From NCBI RefSeq assembly GCF_014692495.1, contig NZ_JACOIJ010000020.1, positions 1-64,000 on the forward strand: a DNA stretch of 64,000 bases, in the 5' to 3' direction. The position numbers and the translations under genes are program-made. Under the pieces are notes generated by a model. The model made no database searches, had not been told where the DNA came from, and was given only the letters and a program-made list of their open reading frames with translations. The DNA is from Sphingobacterium litopenaei (GTDB lineage Bacteria > Bacteroidota > Bacteroidia > Sphingobacteriales > Sphingobacteriaceae). Numbering within the stretch: the stretch's first letter is position 1; each line of letters begins with the position of its first letter. Shown one piece after another: positions 29,278-38,573 of this stretch.

Positions 29278-30047
29278 ACAACAAACTTAAAATAGCAGAT
29301 AAAATATTTGATTCCCGACTTTTTCTTGGAACGGGGAAATTCGGAGACTTAATACAAATGCAACAAGCTATAACGGTTTCTGGTTCAGAATTAGTTACTG
29401 TTGCATTGCGAAGGGTAGATGTTAAGCAATCAAAACAGCAAAATATCATTCATTATTTGCAAGAAACAAAGGTGAACTTATTGCCGAATACTTCGGGAGC
29501 ACGTACCGCGGAAGAGGCTGTGATGTTAGCCGAAATGGGACGTGAGGCAATGGAAACAAACTGGGTGAAACTCGAAATTCATCCCGATCCACGTTATTTG
29601 ATGCCTGATCCAATAGAAACTTTATTAGCTGCAGAAAAGCTAGTTAAAAGTGGTTTTGTTGTATTGCCCTATATTCATGCTGATCCTGTGTTGTGCAAAC
29701 GGCTTGAAGAAGTTGGGACTGCAGCAGTGATGCCTTTAGCTGCGCCTATTGGAAGTAATAAAGGTTTGCGTACTATAGATTTTTTGGAAATTATCATCGA
29801 GCAATGTCATGTTCCTGTAATTGTGGACGCAGGTCTTGGCGCACCATCCGATGCGGCTAAGGCTATGGAATTAGGAGCTGATGCGGTTCTTGTGAATACC
29901 GCTATTGCAGTAGCAAATAATCCTATTGAAATGGCATTAGCATTCAAAGAGGCTGTGATTGCGGGGAGAAGAGCTTTTGAAAGTGGTGTTCCGCAGATTC
30001 GTCATTATGCAGAGCCATCCAGTCCTTTAGATACTTTTTTATTTTAA
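29274..30047 (+). CDS. thiG: Thiazole synthase
   Basis: The 257-residue TIM barrel has the family blocks [40 protein letters not shown] (Lys that forms the imine with DXP), APIGSNKGL and [31 protein letters not shown]. It builds thiazole phosphate from DXP, dehydroglycine and ThiS thiocarboxylate. It works with ThiH, encoded next, which supplies dehydroglycine. Confidence 0.97.
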   Translation: MNNKLKIADKIFDSRLFLGTGKFGDLIQMQQAITVSGSELVTVALRRVDVKQSKQQNIIHYLQETKVNLLPNTSGARTAEEAVMLAEMGREAMETNWVKLEIHPDPRYLMPDPIETLLAAEKLVKSGFVVLPYIHADPVLCKRLEEVGTAAVMPLAAPIGSNKGLRTIDFLEIIIEQCHVPVIVDAGLGAPSDAAKAMELGADAVLVNTAIAVANNPIEMALAFKEAVIAGRRAFESGVPQIRHYAEPSSPLDTFLF

Positions 30048-30053
30048 AATATT

Positions 30054-31163
30054 ATGGAAACATTTCTGTCTTATTTTCAAAAGTATAATTGGGATGATAT
30101 AAAGTTTAAGATTAATAATATCAGTCCTGATGAAGTGAAAAGAACCTTAGATAAACGCAAAAAATCCTTGGAGGATTTTTTGTTTCTGCTTTCTCCTGCA
30201 GCGGCAGTTTTTCTCCCTGAAATGGCAAACCATTCACAGTTATTAACACGGCAGCGTTTTGGAAAAACTATACAATTATTTGCGCCTTTGTACTTGAGTA
30301 ATGAATGTCAAAATATTTGTACCTATTGCGGTTTTAGTTTGGATAATAAAATTAAGCGCAAGACTTTGTCTAATATGGAATTGCTGCTGGAAGCTGCAGA
30401 ACTAAAAAGTCGAGGGATAGATCATGTATTATTGGTGAGTGGAGAAGCTAATCATAAGGTAGGTGTTGAGTATTTTTTAAATGCTGTTCGTTTGCTAAAA
30501 CCCTTATTTTCGAATATTTCGTTGGAAGTGCAACCTTTGGATGAAAATGAATACCAATTATTAAATGAAGCTGGGGTGCATGCGATTTTGGTTTATCAAG
30601 AAACCTATCATCAGGAAGTCTATAAACAATATCATCCCAAAGGTAAAAAATCTAATTTTGAATATCGCCTAGAAACACCTGATCGGATTGGTCGAAGCAA
30701 GATGCATAAAATAGGCTTAGGTGTGCTGTTGGGTTTGGAAGATTGGCGCGTGGACAGCTTCTTCAATGCTTTGCATTTGGATTATCTGCAAAAGAAATAT
30801 TGGCAAACCCGTTATACTGTTTCTTTTCCACGCTTACGTCCTGCCGAAGGCGTTATTCAACCTAATTACGAGATTACGGATAAGGAATTATTGCAATTGA
30901 TTTGTGCTTATCGAATTTGGAACCCTGATTTAGAATTGTCAATTTCTACGCGTGAAAGCGAAGTCTTTCGCAATTATATTATTCGATTTGGTGTGACAAG
31001 TATGAGTGCTGCTTCAAAAACAAATCCGGGAGGATACGTGGTCGATTCGCAATCATTAGAACAATTTGAGATTTCGGATGAACGCTCTGTGGCCGATATG
31101 ATTACAGTAATTCAAAATGTAGGTTATGAAGCTGTATTAAAAGATTGGGAAAGTATATTATGA
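30054..31163 (+). CDS. thiH: 2-iminoacetate synthase (radical SAM)
   Basis: The 369-residue protein has the radical-SAM cluster motif CQNICTYC (Cx3Cx2C, about residues 84-91) and the BATS-type C-terminal region with SISTRESEVFRN and AASKTNPGGY. It cleaves tyrosine to dehydroglycine (2-iminoacetate) for ThiG. Its presence, with no glycine oxidase gene, shows the tyrosine-dependent thiazole route. Confidence 0.95.
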   Translation: METFLSYFQKYNWDDIKFKINNISPDEVKRTLDKRKKSLEDFLFLLSPAAAVFLPEMANHSQLLTRQRFGKTIQLFAPLYLSNECQNICTYCGFSLDNKIKRKTLSNMELLLEAAELKSRGIDHVLLVSGEANHKVGVEYFLNAVRLLKPLFSNISLEVQPLDENEYQLLNEAGVHAILVYQETYHQEVYKQYHPKGKKSNFEYRLETPDRIGRSKMHKIGLGVLLGLEDWRVDSFFNALHLDYLQKKYWQTRYTVSFPRLRPAEGVIQPNYEITDKELLQLICAYRIWNPDLELSISTRESEVFRNYIIRFGVTSMSAASKTNPGGYVVDSQSLEQFEISDERSVADMITVIQNVGYEAVLKDWESIL

Positions 31164-31873
31164 TAAATTCCACTGATCAATTTGCAAGATATAGTCGCCA
31201 AGTTTTTATTGAAGAAGTTGGAATCCAAGGGCAACGTGCGATTATGAATGCTAGAGTTTTGGTAATAGGGGTAGGAGGTTTAGGAAGTATCGTCTTACCC
31301 TATTTAGCGGCTGCCGGAGTGGGGAATTTAACGGTTGTTGATTTTGATAAAGTAGAATGGCATAACCTGAACCGGCAAATTATTCATCAAGAATCATCTG
31401 TTGGAAAACCGAAAGTAGATAGTGCTTCGTATTTTCTTCAAAAGTTGAATTCTTTTATTAAGATTGAAACTATAGAAGAGCGACTGGATATATTAAATGT
31501 AGAAAAAATCATCCAGTCCTATGATATTATTGTGGACTGTTCGGACAATTTTGAAACACGCTATCTTGTTAATGATACATGTGTAGCTTTATGTAAAACT
31601 TTAGTCTATGGAAGTATTTTTGCTTTCGAAGGTCAAGTCGCAGTTTTTAATTATCAAGGCAGCAAGCATCTGCGAGATATTTTTCCTGAACCGCCTGATC
31701 CAGATATGGTTCCAAATTGCGATAAAAATGGTGTTTTAGGCCCCTTACCTGGGGTAATTGGCAGTATGATGGCTATGTTAACCTTGCAAATTATAGTAGG
31801 GATGAATATACCTGTCAATGAAATAATGTTGTTTGATTTGCGAAAATGGAATTATACCAAACTTTTATTTTGA
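31160..31873 (+). CDS. thiF: ThiF/MoeB-family adenylyltransferase
   Basis: The ATG at 31160 overlaps the thiH stop and gives 237 residues. The nucleotide-binding fold is clear (VLVIGVGGLGSIVLPYLAAAG, then DFDKVEWHNLNRQIIH and IVDCSDNFETRYLVND), and GVLGPLPGVIGSMMA follows. It activates the ThiS C-terminus by adenylation. The paired CxxC motifs that bind zinc in E. coli ThiF and MoeB are not visible: the first reads KHLRDIFPE and the chain ends before the second. Confidence 0.88.
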   Translation: MINSTDQFARYSRQVFIEEVGIQGQRAIMNARVLVIGVGGLGSIVLPYLAAAGVGNLTVVDFDKVEWHNLNRQIIHQESSVGKPKVDSASYFLQKLNSFIKIETIEERLDILNVEKIIQSYDIIVDCSDNFETRYLVNDTCVALCKTLVYGSIFAFEGQVAVFNYQGSKHLRDIFPEPPDPDMVPNCDKNGVLGPLPGVIGSMMAMLTLQIIVGMNIPVNEIMLFDLRKWNYTKLLF

Positions 31874-31946
31874 TTATCTGTCACAGGATGCAACAGGATA
31901 CTTTTGTTTAAAAAAGATTTTAATATTGGTTATTAAAAGTTTAATT

Positions 31947-33446
31947 ATGAGACCTATAGCATTTATTAGCTTCTTTATATTTATATTCTTGCAAATACCG
32001 CCTATTTTTGGTCAACAGAAAAAGGCCAGCAAGAGTCAAAGTAAACCTATGAATGTGCTGTTCATTGCAACTGATGATATGCGTGCGGATTTGCAGGTGT
32101 ATGGGCATGAATTAGCGAAAACTCCGAATTTGGATAAGTTTGCAAAAGAGGGCGTAATGTTCGAACGTGCTTATTGTCAATATCCTTTGTGTGGCCCATC
32201 ACGAGCGTCTTTACTAACGGGACGTAGACCTACGACTTCTGGATTGTATGGAAATAGAGAGTGGTACGGCGCATCTTTTCCAGATTGGAAAAGTATTCCC
32301 ATGTATTTTAAAGAACAAGGTTATATCACTTGGCGTACTGGCAAAATATTTCATGGTGGAATTGACGATACGGATGCGTGGATGGAAGGAGGTGAAAAAA
32401 GAGATCATAATGCACCCATTAATACGGATGCGCCTTCGGCTGTTCCGGTAACACAATATTATGCTAATATTTGGAAATCAGTTCCTAAAATTACAGAAGG
32501 AGCTGATCCAGAAGTCAGATCTGATCGATGGGAAGCAGTAGAAGGTGAAGTTGCTTATAATTTAGGTGATACCAAAGTAGGTGATAAAGCAATAGAGTAC
32601 ATACGCCGTAGTAAAACAGAGAAGAAACCATTTTTCTTAGCTGTAGGCTTTTCAAAACCGCATACGCCATTTGTTGCACCAAAAGAGTTTTTTGATTTAT
32701 ATAACAAAGAAGATATTAAATTACCAGTAAATTTTTCATCGCTTCCTGTTGTTCCAATTGGTTTCCCACAAGGGGCGACGCGTTTGCGTAATGCAGATTT
32801 CTTTGTCAACAGAACAGCCTCAGCAGATGAAGCAAAAGATTATATAAAAGCATATTTAGCTTGTATAAGTTATGTGGATTGGAATGTTGGACGTGTTTTG
32901 GATGAATTAGATAAACAGGGGTTAAGAGAAAATACCATTATTGTTTTTTGGAGTGATCACGGCTATCAATTAGGGGAAAGAGGTAAATGGTCTAAAGCGG
33001 GTTCATTGTGGGAGCAAGGCACAAGAGTTCCTTTTATAATTCTCGATCCGAGAGCAAAAGGAAATGGTACTTCATCTTCCCGTACAGTTGAATTGATAGA
33101 TATTTATTCCACTTTGGTCGAGGCTTGTGGACTTCCAATGCCAACAGGTTTAGATGGCGTAAGTTTAATTCCTTTGCTCCAAAACCCTAAGGCACCTTGG
33201 GATAGATCAGCTTACACGGTTTGGAATGAACACAACAAAGGTATTACTGGAGTTGTAGTACGGACAGAACGCTGGCGTTATGCGGAATTTTTTGGGAATG
33301 GTGCAGGCGCATTTTTAACTGACGCGGTGAACGACCCACATGAATTAATCAATCTAGTTGAAAATCCGCAATATAAAGAGGTTGTTGACCAACTTTCAAA
33401 GTTAGCCCGTGACCATGTAAAAGGAAAAACAGAGCTCACAAATTAG
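31947..33446 (+). CDS. Exported arylsulfatase-superfamily protein, iduronate-2-sulfatase-like
   Basis: The ATG at 31947 gives 499 residues beginning with a signal peptide (about 1-22, ending IFGQQ). The sulfatase signature LCGPSRASLLTGRRP contains the Cys to be converted to formylglycine (CxPSR type). The metal-binding TDDMRADL and SDHGYQLGERGKWSK segments are intact. The KIFHGGIDDTDAW region points to iduronate-2-sulfatase-like (S1_7-type) enzymes that remove sulfate from glycosaminoglycans. No sulfatase-maturing enzyme is in the window. It follows thiF by about 70 bases on the same strand with no terminator between, though a functional link with thiamine is not apparent. Confidence 0.88.
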   Translation: MRPIAFISFFIFIFLQIPPIFGQQKKASKSQSKPMNVLFIATDDMRADLQVYGHELAKTPNLDKFAKEGVMFERAYCQYPLCGPSRASLLTGRRPTTSGLYGNREWYGASFPDWKSIPMYFKEQGYITWRTGKIFHGGIDDTDAWMEGGEKRDHNAPINTDAPSAVPVTQYYANIWKSVPKITEGADPEVRSDRWEAVEGEVAYNLGDTKVGDKAIEYIRRSKTEKKPFFLAVGFSKPHTPFVAPKEFFDLYNKEDIKLPVNFSSLPVVPIGFPQGATRLRNADFFVNRTASADEAKDYIKAYLACISYVDWNVGRVLDELDKQGLRENTIIVFWSDHGYQLGERGKWSKAGSLWEQGTRVPFIILDPRAKGNGTSSSRTVELIDIYSTLVEACGLPMPTGLDGVSLIPLLQNPKAPWDRSAYTVWNEHNKGITGVVVRTERWRYAEFFGNGAGAFLTDAVNDPHELINLVENPQYKEVVDQLSKLARDHVKGKTELTN

Positions 33447-33467
33447 TTAAATTGTATAAATGTTAGT

Positions 33468-33498
33468 AAAGACAAATTCGCCTTGATTTGTCTTTTTT
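33468..33498 (+). terminator. Terminator after the sulfatase gene
   Basis: AAAGACAAAT (33468-33477) pairs with ATTTGTCTTT, followed by further T. It closes the transcript that starts at the TPP riboswitch. Confidence 0.8.
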
Positions 33499-33560
33499 AT
33501 TTTTAATAAGATAATGCTGAATATTTTTCATTTTAATACAGTTAACGCTAACATATTTTG

Positions 33561-33591
33561 TTGTATTCTGCTATTCAAAAGCCTATCTTTG
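33561..33591 (+). promoter_or_regulatory. Promoter of the pheT-zapA region
   Basis: TTG (33561-33563), a 20-base spacer and TATCTTTG (33584-33591) match the Bacteroidota consensus. The ATG of pheT is 20 bases downstream. Confidence 0.7.
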
Positions 33592-33611
33592 TAACTCAAA
33601 AATTTTAAAAG

Positions 33612-36002
33612 ATGAATATTTCTTACAATTGGCTTAAGAATTACTTAAATATAGATAAAACTCCAGATGAGCTTTCGTTGATATTGACTGATATCGGTTT
33701 AGAAGTTGAAGCAGTGGAGAAAGTAGAATCTATACCAGGCGGTCTTGAAGGCTTGGTAGTAGGGGAAGTGTTGAGTGCAGAGCAACATCCAAATGCAGAT
33801 AAACTTCGTGTGACTAAGGTTAATGTCGGAACAGATACTCCTTTGGATATTGTATGTGGTGCGCCAAACTGCCGCGCTGGATTGAAAGTAATTGTAGCAA
33901 CTGTAGGAACTGTATGTAATCCAACTGCTGGTGAACCTTTTAAAATCACAAAATCTAAAATCCGTGGTGAAGTATCTGAAGGTATGCTATGTGGCGAAGA
34001 CGAAATTGGCTTGGGAACTTCTCATGCTGGAATCGTGGAATTACCTGCAGATGCGCTAGTAGGTACTTTAGTAAAAGATTTCTACGAAATTAAAGACGAT
34101 TACCGTTTCGAAATCGGTTTGACACCAAACCGTGCGGATGCGGCTTCACATTTAGGTGTAGCTCGCGATTTGGCAGCATATTTCCGTACAAACTATACTT
34201 TGCCAAATGTGGAGGCTTTCACAGAAGGTACCGCTCAGGGTACAACTGTGGTAGTTGAAAGTGAAGATGCTCCAAGATATTCTGGTGTGAATATTTCAGG
34301 TGTGAAAGTTGCGGAATCTCCAGAGTGGTTAAAAGAAAAATTAAGTGCAATTGGTATTCGTTCTATCAACAATATCGTTGATATTACCAACTATATCTTA
34401 CACGATTTAGGTCAACCTTTGCATGCATTTGATGCAGCTAAGATATCTGGAAACAAAATTGTTGTGCGCAAGGCGACCGAAGGTGAAGCATTCAAAACGT
34501 TGGATGGTGTAGAGCGCAAGTTGTCTGCTGAAGATTTAGTTATTGCTGACTCTGAAAAACCAATGTGTATTGCTGGTGTTTTCGGAGGAGAGTATTCAGG
34601 TGTGACAGAATCAACTACGGATATATTCTTAGAATCAGCATATTTCAATCCTGTTTCAGTTCGTAAGACATCAAAACGTCATGCGTTGAAAACAGATTCT
34701 TCATTCCGTTTCGAAAGAGGTACTGATCCTAATATTACGGTATTTGCGCTTAAGCGTGCAGCTTTATTGATACAAGAAATCGCTGGAGGACAAATATCAT
34801 CTACGGTTACTGATATTTATCCAAATCCAGTTGAGCCATTCAAATTTGAAGTTAGCTACCGCAATGTACAACGTTTGATTGGTAAAGATATTCCTGCAGA
34901 ACAGATCAAAGAAATAATTTTAGCTTTAGGTATTGCGGTAACGGCTGAAAATGATGGCGTTCTTTCGGTAGAAGTTCCTGCGTACAAAGTTGATGTAACA
35001 CGTGAGGTGGATGTGATCGAAGAGGTATTGCGTATTTATGGTTACAACAATATTGAGTTGAAATCTCAAATTTTAGCTTCTTTAAATACACAAGAAAAAC
35101 CAGACAAAGAAGCTGTATTAAATCAAGTAGCTGATTTGTTGATTGCGAATGGATTTATAGAGATTTTATCGAATTCATTGACAAAAGGAATTTATGCGGA
35201 TGACGAGGCAACGGCAGTTAAGTTATTCAATCCTTTGAGTTCGGATTTGGATACTATGCGTCAAAATATGGTGTATTCTGCTTTGACTGCAATAGAATAC
35301 AACCAAAAGCGTAAACAATCCGATCTTAAAATCTTCGAATATGGTAAAACTTACCATTTGAAAGAAGAAGGATATGAAGAGAAACAACGTTTTGCGTTGG
35401 CTATAGCTGGAAAAAAAGAAGCAGAACAATGGAATACCGCTTCCAAAAATGTAAATTTCTATAATTTGAAATCAGCGGTGGATACGATTGTGAAGCGTCT
35501 TAAAATTGACAGTTTGCAAATTGTAGAAACCACTAATGCAAACTTAGCTTATGGCTTGGATTATATGAAAGGCCAAAAAGTATTAGTTTCTTTAGGTGCT
35601 GTGCATGCAGATGCTTTGAAAAATGCGGATGTGGATGGACAAGTTTATTTTGCGGATTTTGATTGGGATTTGGTGTTGAAAGCAATTCGTAAAAATTCAA
35701 TCAAATACAAGGAGGTGTCTAAATTCCCTGCTGTTCGTAGAGATTTAGCCTTGTTAGTTGATGAAGCAATTACATTCGAAAAGTTAAAAACTGTGGCATT
35801 AAAAACAGATAGAAAATTATTGAAGGATGTAAATATTTTTGATGTTTATAAAGGTGATAAATTGCCAGCAGGCAAAAAGTCTTATGCTCTGAGTTTTACG
35901 ATTCAGGACGAAGAAAAAACGCTAAATGATAAACAAATTGATAGCATTATTCAAAAATTAATTATTAACTTTGAGAAAGAGACTAACGCAGTAGTGCGCT
36001 AG
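33612..36002 (+). CDS. pheT: Phenylalanyl-tRNA synthetase beta chain
   Basis: The 796-residue subunit shows the N-terminal segment NISYNWLKNYL, an EMAP/OB-type tRNA-binding domain (about 40-150, HPNADKLRVTKVNVG and IVCGAPNCRAGLKV), and the B3/B4 editing region (about 210-400, with LESAYFNPVSVRKTSKRHALKTDSSFRFERG). A B5 domain, a synthetase-like core and the C-terminal anticodon-binding FDX-ACB domain (about 700-796) follow. With PheS it charges tRNA-Phe. pheS is not in the window, so the two subunits are encoded apart. A clear promoter lies directly upstream. Confidence 0.97.
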   Translation: MNISYNWLKNYLNIDKTPDELSLILTDIGLEVEAVEKVESIPGGLEGLVVGEVLSAEQHPNADKLRVTKVNVGTDTPLDIVCGAPNCRAGLKVIVATVGTVCNPTAGEPFKITKSKIRGEVSEGMLCGEDEIGLGTSHAGIVELPADALVGTLVKDFYEIKDDYRFEIGLTPNRADAASHLGVARDLAAYFRTNYTLPNVEAFTEGTAQGTTVVVESEDAPRYSGVNISGVKVAESPEWLKEKLSAIGIRSINNIVDITNYILHDLGQPLHAFDAAKISGNKIVVRKATEGEAFKTLDGVERKLSAEDLVIADSEKPMCIAGVFGGEYSGVTESTTDIFLESAYFNPVSVRKTSKRHALKTDSSFRFERGTDPNITVFALKRAALLIQEIAGGQISSTVTDIYPNPVEPFKFEVSYRNVQRLIGKDIPAEQIKEIILALGIAVTAENDGVLSVEVPAYKVDVTREVDVIEEVLRIYGYNNIELKSQILASLNTQEKPDKEAVLNQVADLLIANGFIEILSNSLTKGIYADDEATAVKLFNPLSSDLDTMRQNMVYSALTAIEYNQKRKQSDLKIFEYGKTYHLKEEGYEEKQRFALAIAGKKEAEQWNTASKNVNFYNLKSAVDTIVKRLKIDSLQIVETTNANLAYGLDYMKGQKVLVSLGAVHADALKNADVDGQVYFADFDWDLVLKAIRKNSIKYKEVSKFPAVRRDLALLVDEAITFEKLKTVALKTDRKLLKDVNIFDVYKGDKLPAGKKSYALSFTIQDEEKTLNDKQIDSIIQKLIINFEKETNAVVR

Positions 36003-36037
36003 TTGCTCGTTACAATAATTTTAATTGCGTAAAAAGT

Positions 36038-36346
36038 ATGGCATCATTATCGTCACAAATGAATATTATCGTTGAGAAAACGAAAAATTTAATTCAATTG
36101 TGTGAAGCTTTACAAGAGGAGAATGATCTGCTAAAGTTAGAATTACAATCTGTTCAGGTAGCATTTGAAACCAGTACAGAAAAAGTAAAACAACTTGAAG
36201 AACAGACAAAAGCGATGGCAGTAGCCCGTGCTCTTGATGAAGCGGATATCGATAAAGAGGCAATAAATGAAAAAATACTTGACACAAAACAAAAAATTAA
36301 CGATTTTGTGCGGGAAATAGACAGATGTATAAACTTATTGAAGTAG
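36038..36346 (+). CDS. Small coiled-coil protein between pheT and zapA
   Basis: The 102-residue protein is nearly all helix with heptad patterning (about 5-70), then a polar link and a second helix (about 75-102). No catalytic motif is seen. Size, coiled coil and position directly before zapA recall ZapB-like or other Z-ring accessory coiled coils, and a similar gene is found at this spot in related genomes as far as I recall. The division role is inference from neighbours. Confidence 0.7.
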   Translation: MASLSSQMNIIVEKTKNLIQLCEALQEENDLLKLELQSVQVAFETSTEKVKQLEEQTKAMAVARALDEADIDKEAINEKILDTKQKINDFVREIDRCINLLK

Positions 36347-36396
36347 ATAAGTGATAGTAGGAAAATAAGTTTATTACGTTATTAAGCTCGATAACC

Positions 36397-36687
36397 ATGG
36401 GAGAGATTTCCATAAAAATAAATATCGCAGATCGCGTGTATCCACTAAGGGTTACAGCAGAAGAGGAAGAAGTGATTAGACATGCTGCGAAATTGATAAA
36501 TGAAAAAATAAAGGAATTGCAAGAAAATTATGCAGTTCGTGATAAACAAGATTTATTATCTATGTGTGTATTACAGTACGCAACAGGGATGATAAAGGCT
36601 GAAAGACAGGTGCAGCAACAGGATGTGGGATTGGAACAGTCTATTCACGAATTAGATAATTTATTGACGGATTTCTTTACTAAATAA
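36397..36687 (+). CDS. zapA: Cell division protein ZapA
   Basis: The 96-residue protein has the ZapA globular head (ISIKINIADRVYPLRVTAEEEEVIRHAAKLIN, read here as positions 4-34) followed by a helical coiled-coil tail. It bundles FtsZ filaments at mid-cell. It sits 50 bases after the coiled-coil gene and just before the 6S-like RNA, an order that parallels zapA-ssrS in enterobacteria. Confidence 0.88.
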   Translation: MGEISIKINIADRVYPLRVTAEEEEVIRHAAKLINEKIKELQENYAVRDKQDLLSMCVLQYATGMIKAERQVQQQDVGLEQSIHELDNLLTDFFTK

Positions 36688-36720
36688 TATCGTTCTTTTA
36701 GAGCTATATAACGACGAATT

Positions 36721-36898
36721 TGCCGCAATTAAATTCGGGTTGTCACTATTTTAAACTTAACGCTTCAATATCACGAGCAATATTAAGATATAGGCCATTT
36801 TGCTTTACGCCATCTAGGTCATAATCAAACGCTCAAATCATGTGTAATCGAAGTTTAATAATACTTGGGACCTGTTAATTTAATTGCGGTTTTTTTTT
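36721..36898 (+). ncRNA. ssrS: 6S-like RNA candidate
   Basis: A noncoding 250-base gap between zapA and rny holds a long, interrupted hairpin. CCGCAATTAAATT (36723-36735) pairs perfectly with AATTTAATTGCGG (36877-36889), and further in TTAAACTT (36751-36758) pairs perfectly with AAGTTTAA (36851-36858). A T-run of nine (36890-36898) follows. A closed terminal stem, internal bubbles, about 175 nt length and the zapA neighbour are the features of 6S RNA, the RNA polymerase-binding regulator. The central bubble sequence has not been checked against known 6S RNAs. Confidence 0.65.
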
Positions 36899-36938
36899 GC
36901 CGAAAAACATTAAAACTAATAATATATAAATTAATAAT

Positions 36939-38498
36939 ATGGAGTTAATTACCACAATTTCAATTATAATATCACTTTTAATTGGTATTGTTATTGGCCG
37001 ATATCTGTTGCAGATGTTGTTCAAGAAGCAAGAACAAGAAGCCAAGGAAAAAGCTGAGAATATCATAAAAGAGGCTGAAAAGCAAGCTGAACACGTAAAA
37101 AAACAAAGACAATTAGAAGCTAAAGAGAAATTTTTACAATTAAAGGCTGAACACGAAAAAGAAGTAAGTCAACGTAACAATACGATCAGCCAAAAAGAAA
37201 ATTCTATAAGACAAAAAGAGCAATCTTTAAATCAAAAATTAGAAAATCTAAATCGCGAAAAACAAGAATTAGATAAGAAAAGTACGAAACTTGATCAATT
37301 AATCGAGGTTAATGAGAAGAAAAGCGAAGAAGTTGAACAACTAAAAAATCAACATATTAGTCAATTAGAGACTATCGCTGGTCTTACTGCTGAAGAAGCG
37401 AAAGAGCAATTAGTTACTTCTCTACGTGAAGAAGCTCGTTCGCAAGCCATGATTCAAATCAAAGATATTGTCGATGAAGCTAAATTAACGGCTTCTAAAG
37501 AGGCTAAAAAAGTAGTCATCCAAACTATCCAACGTACAGCTACTGAGTCAGCTATTGAAAATACAGTGTCTATTTTCAATATTGAAAATGATGAAATCAA
37601 AGGTCGTATTATCGGTCGTGAGGGGCGTAATATTCGTGCTTTGGAGGCTGCCACAGGGATTGAGATTATCGTAGACGATACACCAGAAGCTATTATCTTA
37701 TCTGGTTTCGATCCAGTACGTCGTGAGATTGCACGCTTGTCATTACACCGTTTGGTGACGGATGGTCGTATTCACCCCGCACGTATCGAAGAAGTAGTTG
37801 CGAAAACTAGAACACAGATAGAAGACGAAATCGTCGAAATCGGTGAACGTACAGCTATCGACTTAGGTATTCACGGATTACACCCTGAATTGATTCGTAT
37901 GGTAGGCCGTATGCGTTACCGTTCTTCATACGGTCAAAACTTATTACAGCACTCACGTGAGGTAGCTAACTTTGCAGCTACGATGGCAGCGGAATTAGGC
38001 TTAAATGTAAAACACGCTAAACGCGCGGGTCTTTTGCACGATATAGGTAAAGTACCAGATGACAACCCAGAATTGCCACACGCAATTTTAGGTATGCAGT
38101 TAGCAGAAAAATATAAAGAACACCCAGATGTATGTAATGCTATCGGTGCTCACCACGACGAGATTGAAATGACTTCTATGATTTCTCCAGTGGTACAAGC
38201 ATGTGATGCGATTTCAGGAGCTCGACCTGGTGCACGTCGTGAGGTGGTAGAAAGCTACATTAAACGTCTGAAAGAATTAGAAGAATTAGCATTATCTTAC
38301 CCTGGTGTTGAAAAAACTTTCGCTATCCAAGCTGGACGTGAATTACGTGTCGTGGTCGAATCTGAGAAAGTAACAGATGCACAAGCTGAAATTTTGGCTG
38401 CTGACATTTCTAACCGTATCCAAACAGAGATGACTTATCCTGGTCAAATTAAAGTTACCGTGATTCGCGAGACGCGTTCGGTGTCTTACGCAAAATAG
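36939..38498 (+). CDS. rny: Ribonuclease Y
   Basis: The 519-residue protein has an N-terminal membrane helix (about 5-25), a long charged coiled coil (about 28-190), a KH domain (about 210-275, [21 protein letters not shown]) and an HD domain with [16 protein letters not shown] and IGAHHDEIE. It is the membrane-bound endonuclease that starts mRNA decay in many Gram-positive bacteria and in this phylum. A terminator follows the gene. Confidence 0.97.
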   Translation: MELITTISIIISLLIGIVIGRYLLQMLFKKQEQEAKEKAENIIKEAEKQAEHVKKQRQLEAKEKFLQLKAEHEKEVSQRNNTISQKENSIRQKEQSLNQKLENLNREKQELDKKSTKLDQLIEVNEKKSEEVEQLKNQHISQLETIAGLTAEEAKEQLVTSLREEARSQAMIQIKDIVDEAKLTASKEAKKVVIQTIQRTATESAIENTVSIFNIENDEIKGRIIGREGRNIRALEAATGIEIIVDDTPEAIILSGFDPVRREIARLSLHRLVTDGRIHPARIEEVVAKTRTQIEDEIVEIGERTAIDLGIHGLHPELIRMVGRMRYRSSYGQNLLQHSREVANFAATMAAELGLNVKHAKRAGLLHDIGKVPDDNPELPHAILGMQLAEKYKEHPDVCNAIGAHHDEIEMTSMISPVVQACDAISGARPGARREVVESYIKRLKELEELALSYPGVEKTFAIQAGRELRVVVESEKVTDAQAEILAADISNRIQTEMTYPGQIKVTVIRETRSVSYAK

Positions 38499-38522
38499 AT
38501 TTTTATTGAAATTTATATAAGC

Positions 38523-38553
38523 AAAGCCCTAACTTTATAGTTGGGGCTTTTAC
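38523..38553 (+). terminator. rny terminator
   Basis: AAAGCCCTAACT (38523-38534) pairs with AGTTGGGGCTTT (38539-38550), with one G-U pair, followed by T residues. It lies before the ATG chosen for the next gene and argues against a longer start there. Confidence 0.85.
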
Positions 38554-38573
38554 TTTTTATAGACTTAACCAAG

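Noticed and set aside
31833..31946. N-terminal extension of the sulfatase
   Set aside because: It overlaps the end of thiF and would place the signal peptide inside the protein.
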